Part shown: one piece after another, positions 58,700 through 64,000 of the stretch | How the letters are laid out: each line of letters opens with the position of its first letter | How positions within the stretch are numbered: position 1 is the first letter of the stretch | Source of the DNA: Agapanthus africanus | Lineage: Eukaryota > Streptophyta > Magnoliopsida > Asparagales > Amaryllidaceae | Assembly (NCBI GenBank): GCA_030015575.1 | Contig: CM057338.1 | Location: 829,304,353 to 829,368,352, forward strand | Direction of reading: 5' to 3' | Length of the DNA: 64,000 nt | Position numbers and translations under genes: made by a program | Notes under the pieces: generated by a model | Database searches by the model: none | Told to the model about the DNA's origin: nothing | Seen by the model: only the letters and a program-made list of their open reading frames with translations

Positions 58700-59353
58700 A
58701 ATTCCGCTGCTCCCACTCTTTATGAAACCCTCAGGCTAATCTATATAAACACACTCTTCCAAATTTCCATTCAGAAAAGCGGTCTTTACGTCCATCTGCC
58801 AAATTCCATAATCATGGAAGGCAACAATGGCAAGAAGGATCTGAATGGATTTGAACATAGCCACTGGAGAAAAGGTTTCGTCATAGTCCAAATCAGGTCT
58901 TTGACGAAAACCTTTTGCAATAAGACTAGCCTTATAGGTTTCAACCTATCCATTTACACCAATCTTCTTTCTAAAGATCCATTTATAGCCTATGGGTTTT
59001 ACCCCTTCTGGAGCAATGTCCAAAGTCCATATTTTGTTGGTGTACATGGACTCCATTTCGGTCCTCATTGCATCCAGCCATTTTACCGAGTCTCTACTCT
59101 GAATGGCTTGCTGGAAGCTAGTTGGCTCATCATCATCGATGATGCAATCCTCTCTATCCCCGTCTATGAGAAAACCGTAGTATCTCTCGGGCAGATAAGA
59201 CTGCCTACTAGTTCTGCGGAGCGGCATGTGGATGTCCGGTTCTTTCAAAACTTCTGGTTCCACCATGCTTTCAGTAATAACTTGTGGTTCTGGAATTTCT
59301 TCCAGTTCTATTATGCTCCCACTTATTTCTTTTTCAAGAAATTGATTTTCCAA
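58700..59353 (-). pseudogene. Copia pol linker and RT N-terminus (element 6)
   Basis: The open part (58946-59353) begins with the linker SGSIIELEEIPEPQVITES and MPLRRTSRQSYLPERYYGF. It then enters RT with AIQSRDSVKWLDAMRTEMES, NKIWTLDIAPEGVKPIGYKW and IFRKKIGVNG. A stop follows (near 58943) where K is usual. Beyond it the frame continues VETYKASLIAKGFRQRPDLD and QMDVKTAFLNGNLEE, which holds the first RT catalytic aspartate. A 213-codon plus-strand frame (58814-59455) is antisense to all this and is not a gene. Confidence 0.88.
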
Positions 59354-59362
59354 AAATTGGGC

Positions 59363-60143
59363 TTACCGAGAAACAATGACCTTTTGTTCCTCTGCGTAAT
59401 AGAAAAGATACCCCCTGGAGTTCTTTGGGTATCCCACAAACTTACACAGTACTGAGCGTGCCTCGAGCTTATCCGCGTGCTGCTTTTTTACAAAAGTTGG
59501 ATATCTCCATATCTTTAGATACTTAAGATAGGGTTTCTTCCTACTCCACATCAGATGTGGTGTGGTTGGCACTGACTTAGTAGGAACCTTGTTCAAAAAA
59601 TATGCAGCTGATTCTAGTGCATAACCCCAGAAAGATCGCAGTATCTCAGCGTTACTCATCATGGAACGTACCATATCCAATAAGGTTCGGTTCCACCTTT
59701 CCGATACACTGTTGTGTTGAGGTGTGTATTGAGGAGTAAGCTGAGAGAGACATTCTCTTTAAGTAATCCAGGAACTCGGTACTTAAGTATTCGCCGCCTC
59801 GATCAGATCTAAGTGTCTTGATACTTTTGTCGATTTGTTTTTCCACTTCATTCTTGTATTCCCGGAATTTTTCAAAGGCCTCGGATTTATATTTCTTCAA
59901 GAATAGATGTCCATACCTTGAGAAATCATCCGTAAAAGTAATGAAGTAGGAATAACTACTTCTTGCATGTGTAGACATTAGACCACATACGTCGCTATGT
60001 ATAAGTCCCAAGAGCTCGCTCGCTCTTACCCCGTGTCCAGTGAAGGGGGTCTTTTTTATCTTTCCTTTGAGACATGATTGACAAGTTGCATAGGATTGAT
60101 ATTCAAATGGATCCAAATATCCCTCTTTATGTAACTTCATCAA
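59363..60143 (-). pseudogene. Copia integrase core and C-terminal part (element 6)
   Basis: Integrase inserts the DNA copy into the genome. The frame has the second half of the zinc site (CQSCLKGKI) and the core motifs IHSDVCGLM, ITFTDDFSRYG and LRSDRGGEYLS. Near 59700 an indel shifts the frame; the other frame holds TPQHNSVSERWNRTLLDMV with the last acidic residue (SER). All three core positions (D, D, E) are thus still readable, but in two frames. The C-terminal GKNPYL-type region follows (FWGYALESAAYFLNKVPTKS, MWSRKKPYLKYLKIWRYP). Confidence 0.88.
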
Positions 60144-60422
60144 CTATGTTTCATTGATGTGACTCAGTCTACAATGCCATAAGAAAGCCTGATTTAATTC
60201 TGGAGACTTTCTTTTAAGTGTGTTCTGGACGTTGAAAACCTGAGCTTGATTTAATACGTATATACCGTTATCTAGTGTACCTGACCCAATGAAATTTTGA
60301 TTAAGGTGGATGTAGACCACATCGCTTACAAATGTAAAATCATAACCTTCTTTAGAAAGTAAATATACAGAAATGATATTACAAGCCAGACTAGGTACAC
60401 ATAAACAGTTACGCAAAATCAA
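60144..60422 (-). pseudogene. Copia GAG-pre-integrase segment (element 6)
   Basis: The 92-codon frame reads LRNCLCVPSLACNIISVYLL, GYDFTFVSDVVYIHLNQN, then LWHCRLSHINET. The last motif supplies the two histidines of the integrase zinc-binding HHCC site. A stop codon (TAG, about 60141) then breaks the link to MKLHKEGYLDP. It lies between protease and integrase, as in all Ty1/copia elements, and overlaps the protease frame by 14 bases through a frameshift. Confidence 0.85.
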
Positions 60423-60735
60423 AATCTACCCACTTGTCAATCCTAGGTGATATTCCCCTACGGATAGCTTCTACGCTCATTCCGTTAGCAATCCTGAGGG
60501 TCATATCACCTGCCTTGATAACTTTACAGTTTCTCAGAGCCTGTAATGAATTACAGATATGAGATCCTGATTCGGTATCTAGTACCTGGGAAGTAGAGTT
60601 AATTGACAGACAGTTTTCAATCATAAACACTCCTAAATCCGAAGCCACAACGTGCTTCGAATCCTGGTTTCTGGTTTTCCAAGCCCTGCAGTCCTTCTGC
60701 CAATGCCCTTTTCCCATGACAATAGAAACATCCAT
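60409..60735 (-). pseudogene. Copia zinc knuckle and protease (element 6)
   Basis: The start holds GKGHWQKDC, the second half of a CCHC zinc knuckle. The first half (CFYCH) is in the neighbouring frame, split off by one extra A in a run of A. The protease follows with VLDTESGSHICNSLQALRN; the usual active-site context is DTG or DSG, and here E replaces G. Then DMTLRIANGMSVEAI matches the flap region. Gag-pol would be cut by this aspartic protease, but the altered active site suggests loss of function. Confidence 0.85.
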
Positions 60736-60747
60736 CCTTCCCTACTG

Positions 60748-61491
60748 TTAGCCTCGAAACTTTTGCCCTGCCCTGCCCTTTCCCTTTACTTCACAGACAC
60801 CGCCTATTGGCTTGGTGGATGCCTTCTTCTTCTCTCCCTTGGCTTTCGCCTTGGATCTAGAAGAGGAAGATTTCCCAATAAGCAGAGCGGGTGTCTCCCT
60901 GGATTTCTGCAGGGTGCCCTTAGCGCTCCTCAACATGTTGAGAAGACCTGGAAGTGAAACTTCCTTCTATTGAATGTTGAAATTCAAGATAAACTGGGCA
61001 TAAGTAGAGGGGAGGGTATGTAGAATCAATTCTGTATACAACTCGTTCTCCAATATGGTCCTAAGATCCGTGAGCTTTTCAATATAGCTAATCATCGTAT
61101 GGACGTGGTCCTCCTACAGATGACCCGATAGCCAACCTCTCCTGAAACAATATCTTCAAGGTCTCATATCTTGCGATACGAGATCGCTCTCTATATAAAT
61201 CCTTGGAATGAAGAAAGATGGAAACTAATTCCATCTTCTCATGCTGCCTCTGGTGTTCATAATCTATTGAGTCTAACATGAGGCACTTGGCTGTCGCACC
61301 GTCTTTTTCCTATGTCTTACGGATATCAACATCCGCAAGGTGGACTCTTGACTTGGGACGGCAAGGGCTTTGGTAGTAAGGAGATAGCCCAGCTTGTCAT
61401 AGGTAATGGCCATCTGGACATTCCTTAGCCAATCATAATAGTTTGGCCCAGTCACTATATTATTATCTAGCAGTAACCTAAACTCGGTCAT
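60748..61491 (-). pseudogene. Copia gag (element 6), frameshifted
   Basis: From the ATG at 61491 the frame reads MTEFRLLLDNNIVTGPNY, DWLRNVQMAITYDKLGYLL. It then shifts to a second frame (61279-61088) with MLDSIDYEHQRQHEKMELVS and RYETLKILFQERLAIGSS. A third piece (60936-60748) is lysine- and serine-rich (SSSSRSKAKAKGEKKKAS), the basic part before the zinc knuckle. At least two frameshifts disrupt it. A start 36 bases further up (61527) is possible but adds a stretch absent from element 3, so 61491 is preferred. Confidence 0.85.
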
Positions 61492-61549
61492 AATAGTCGC
61501 TGCAATTAGGAGAGAGAGAAGAAACACTTAGCATGATACTCTTGCAAGT

Positions 61550-64000
61550 TGTAACGTTCTGAAAATCGTTTAGGTGAAATTTCCGATAATCGGTAAAATA
61601 ACTATGTTTTCCGTAAAACTTAACTATGATTATTTTTCATCATAGATTTAAAAACACCTATTCTAGCAATGTAATGGCTAGTATTGATATTTATTTGGTC
61701 ACTTATAAATTGTGGGTTTACTTAAATATTTTTCCTTAATTAATATTATTTTAAGCTTTCACTTATACATTTAATTAGTGATAATTACAATTTAAGAATG
61801 GGTTAATTATATAATTGTGAACCATGACAACTTAATAACAAGTTTACCATATATCATCTTTTTCTCCAATTGTCTCCATATTTCTAGAGTTTTCTAGCAT
61901 AATATTAATTAGGAAATTAAATAATTAAGAAAATAAGTTACAATATGAGGCTTGAGGGGTTTTTCTTGGGAAAATTATACACACACACACCCTAATTCCC
62001 CCCTGGCCGAGCCTCTCACACCAGCAGCCCCCTCCCCAAACTCCCCACTCATTTCTACACTTCTACTAGAGAAAAGAAAAAAAAGGAAATTAAAGGAAAA
62101 CATTAAACAAAGAAGTGTGGTGTTGGATAAATAAGGTATGGGCATTTTCTTGACTTCGCATACACACCCACACTCTCTCTTCCCTCTCCCTAAATTGGCC
62201 GAGCCCTTTTGGCAGCAGCTCCCCCATTTTCTCACCTCCTTTTCTCTTCAAAAAAACTCTTCAAAATTGCTTCAAAATCCACATAAAACATCATAAATCC
62301 CTAATCTAACCCTTACCCATTATTTCTTGGCCAATTCTAGCTTGAATCTTGGAGCAAGAGGCCATGTTAGGAAGCAAGTTTTCAAGGTTGATCTATTGAT
62401 TTGTGAGGTATAAATCTTAACCAATGTTTAGTTTATTGGGTAATTGCTTAAAGCTAACTTGTTTAGGTGCTTAATTATGGTTTTAATTGCAAGGTTTAGA
62501 TTTCAAGAATAGGGTTTGAATTCAATTAGGGTTTTCATCACTTGTTTAAGGTTACTATGTGTAGTTTAACCTCTTAAGACTTGAAAAACCTAATCTAGTT
62601 GCTAAATTGCTAAATTGTTACATTTAAAATTGTCTAAATTATATAATTTGCAAACTAGATTTTTATAATTAATGCTAATAGGTGATATAAAATTTTAGTT
62701 AAGGTTTGCGTGGCTTAATTAAGTTATTAAGTGATTATTGTGGCCACTACAATTGCTAAAATATTTAGATTTGAACTAAAATGGTATATCGATGCTTACT
62801 AGGTTTTTGGAATAATCTATTTTAATTAAGTTTGCGGTTTTGATGATCTCTAACCTATTCACTAAGATATTTAATGCGTTGTGAATGCGCGATTGGGTTT
62901 TAGATATGGTTGTGTCACGTATAGCTACCCTAGTTGTAGTTTGTGGCGTTGTCACGAGCGCGTTCTGTGCACCAAGTGTGTGTGCGTCTTGCTGTGCACG
63001 TGGTTTGACTTGTGTCGTTTGTATCCGCGACTATCATCTATTTATCCTCTTAATTGCTTATGTATGATTCTAGGATTGGGTGCAGAGGCGTCAGATGTGG
63101 CGCGGAAATGGCAGAGCTGAAATCGGATCAGAATAGCCGAGGCGTCTCGGTGAGTAGATGTACACATCTACGGGGGAATCTTCTGGATGGCGCAAGGCGC
63201 CCGATAGTTAGAATTTCTTTTAGTACTTACATTTATATGCGTAGTTCCTAATTATTCATCTCGTTGCATCGCATCATCTTTTATATATATGTATATGATA
63301 TCATCTCATAAGACACTTGCACTATTATCATTGATTTATGCGGCACGGGCACTATTCATGTGGACACACACACCTTAGTAATTACTATGCCACGAACACT
63401 ATATAACTTGTTTAAATCAGAATATAAAACCATTGCAACATATATGATTTGTAAACCTGTATTTGTATATTCAATTCATCAGGATGGATACATAGGATTA
63501 TTAGTCATATGCATATACCTCATTGCATCATCGTTCATGCATAGTTTTCTAGTCACGCATCGAATTTCATATTATTGATACCATAGGCATTCATCATCAC
63601 CGACATGTGTACATATGGTGATTTTTTTTCTTGAGGATTTCAGTATTATGAGATTTCTCGATTTTTGGGAAAACCGCAAGAATTTTATAAACCGTAATCA
63701 TTTTAATAATGCAAGTTGTGGTTTTCTCGTGATATGATATATGTGTCGTCCACCATGAGATTTCTCGGTTCTTAAGCGGTATCATACACCCGATTCGAGG
63801 AGGAGGAGGAACCGTCTGTGGGTGCATGGTGGACCCGATGCGGTACCCCAGGGCAAGATGGTCGCAGATGATGGCGTTGAGCCCGGCAGGGGAGCACTGC
63901 CGACCGGTTATTTGTGACGTGGCGGATATCCGGAGGATACCGACGTAGTCTTGAGGTTTGATGATATGGGCCAGTCCGGATTGCCGGAGTACGAGATTAG
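61550..64000 (+). mobile_element. Ty3/gypsy-type LTR, plus strand, cut by the window end
   Basis: It starts TGTAACGTTCTGAAAATCG at 61550, resembling the LARD LTR start TGTAACGTTTTGAAAATCG. It interrupts element 6 just upstream of gag; the candidate target duplication is CAAGT (61545-61549). Conserved blocks of the gypsy-type LTRs occur in the expected order: a purine/pyrimidine-rich part (61970-62260), GTAGATGT/ACATCTAC (63154-63171) with GGATGGCGCA, then CCACCATG/CATGGTGG and CGGATATCCGGAGGATACCG (63930). Frames at 62881-63251 are within the LTR and carry no domain. Confidence 0.8.
63748..63834 (+). other. Conserved long-range inverted repeat in the 61550 LTR
   Basis: GTCCACCATG (63748-63757) and CATGGTGGAC (63825-63834) are perfect 10-bp complements with 67 bases between them. 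This is the same spacing as in element 5; the LARD LTRs have an 8-bp core with 55 bases between. Confidence 0.65.

Noticed and set aside
58814-59455. 213-codon plus-strand frame, one of the longest in the window
   Set aside because: It is antisense to the RT and linker coding sequence of element 6, whose motifs are clear on the minus strand.

Overview
This window is plant nuclear DNA made almost entirely of nested LTR retrotransposons. I find no gene of an ordinary host protein, no tRNA or rRNA gene, no CRISPR array and no bacterial operon. Evidence for a plant: 2 to 4.5 kb LTRs that start TG and end CA; primer-binding sites complementary to initiator Met-tRNA (TGGTATCAGAGC); purine tracts (AAGTGGGAGAT, AAGGGGGGAAGAT) next to LTR starts; 5-bp target duplications; and decayed Ty1/copia gag-pol. 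An angiosperm intergenic or pericentromeric region is likely. The species cannot be told from this sequence.

Layout, left half. 1-1313 is part of a minus-strand copia LTR (subfamily L2) that lies in the leader of plus-strand element 1 (internal 1314-6739, 3' LTR 6740-9025). Element 1 lies in the gag of minus-strand copia element 3 (internal 9026-11283, 5' LTR 11284-13370). Element 3 lies in the 5' LTR of plus-strand element 2 (LTR pieces 13371-15121, internal 15122-20531, 3' LTR 20532-24850). A solo L2 LTR (22515-24735) splits element 2's 3' LTR. Element 2 in turn sits in a Ty3/gypsy-type LTR (24851-26634). 26635-27236 is the only clear stretch not assigned to a transposon.

Right half. A minus-strand gypsy-type element 5 (LTR 27237-30513, internal 30514-30913 and 54462-55574) is split by minus-strand element 4 (30914-54461, same family as elements 1 and 2). 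Element 4 is split by a complete 11,979-bp LARD-like element (37199-49177, 4.55-kb LTRs, duplication ATGAC) and by a smaller insert (about 35396-37198). Element 5 is also hit by minus-strand copia element 6 (3' LTR 55575-57537, decayed gag-pol 57558-61491). Element 6's leader/gag boundary is interrupted by another gypsy-type LTR (61550 to the window end).

How the elements relate. Elements 1, 2 and 4 form a non-autonomous copia family: a structured leader, two copies of a ~400-bp tandem repeat where gag should be, then eroded pol scraps. Elements 3 and 6 carry gag, and element 3 has the same leader, so their lineage is a plausible source of proteins for the gag-less family. The LARD keeps LTRs, PBS, PPT and a ruined gag-like frame but no pol, so it would need proteins from a related gypsy-type element. 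Coordinates of LTR ends are exact where TG/CA, PBS, PPT or duplications are visible; other boundaries are approximate. All identities were judged by eye.
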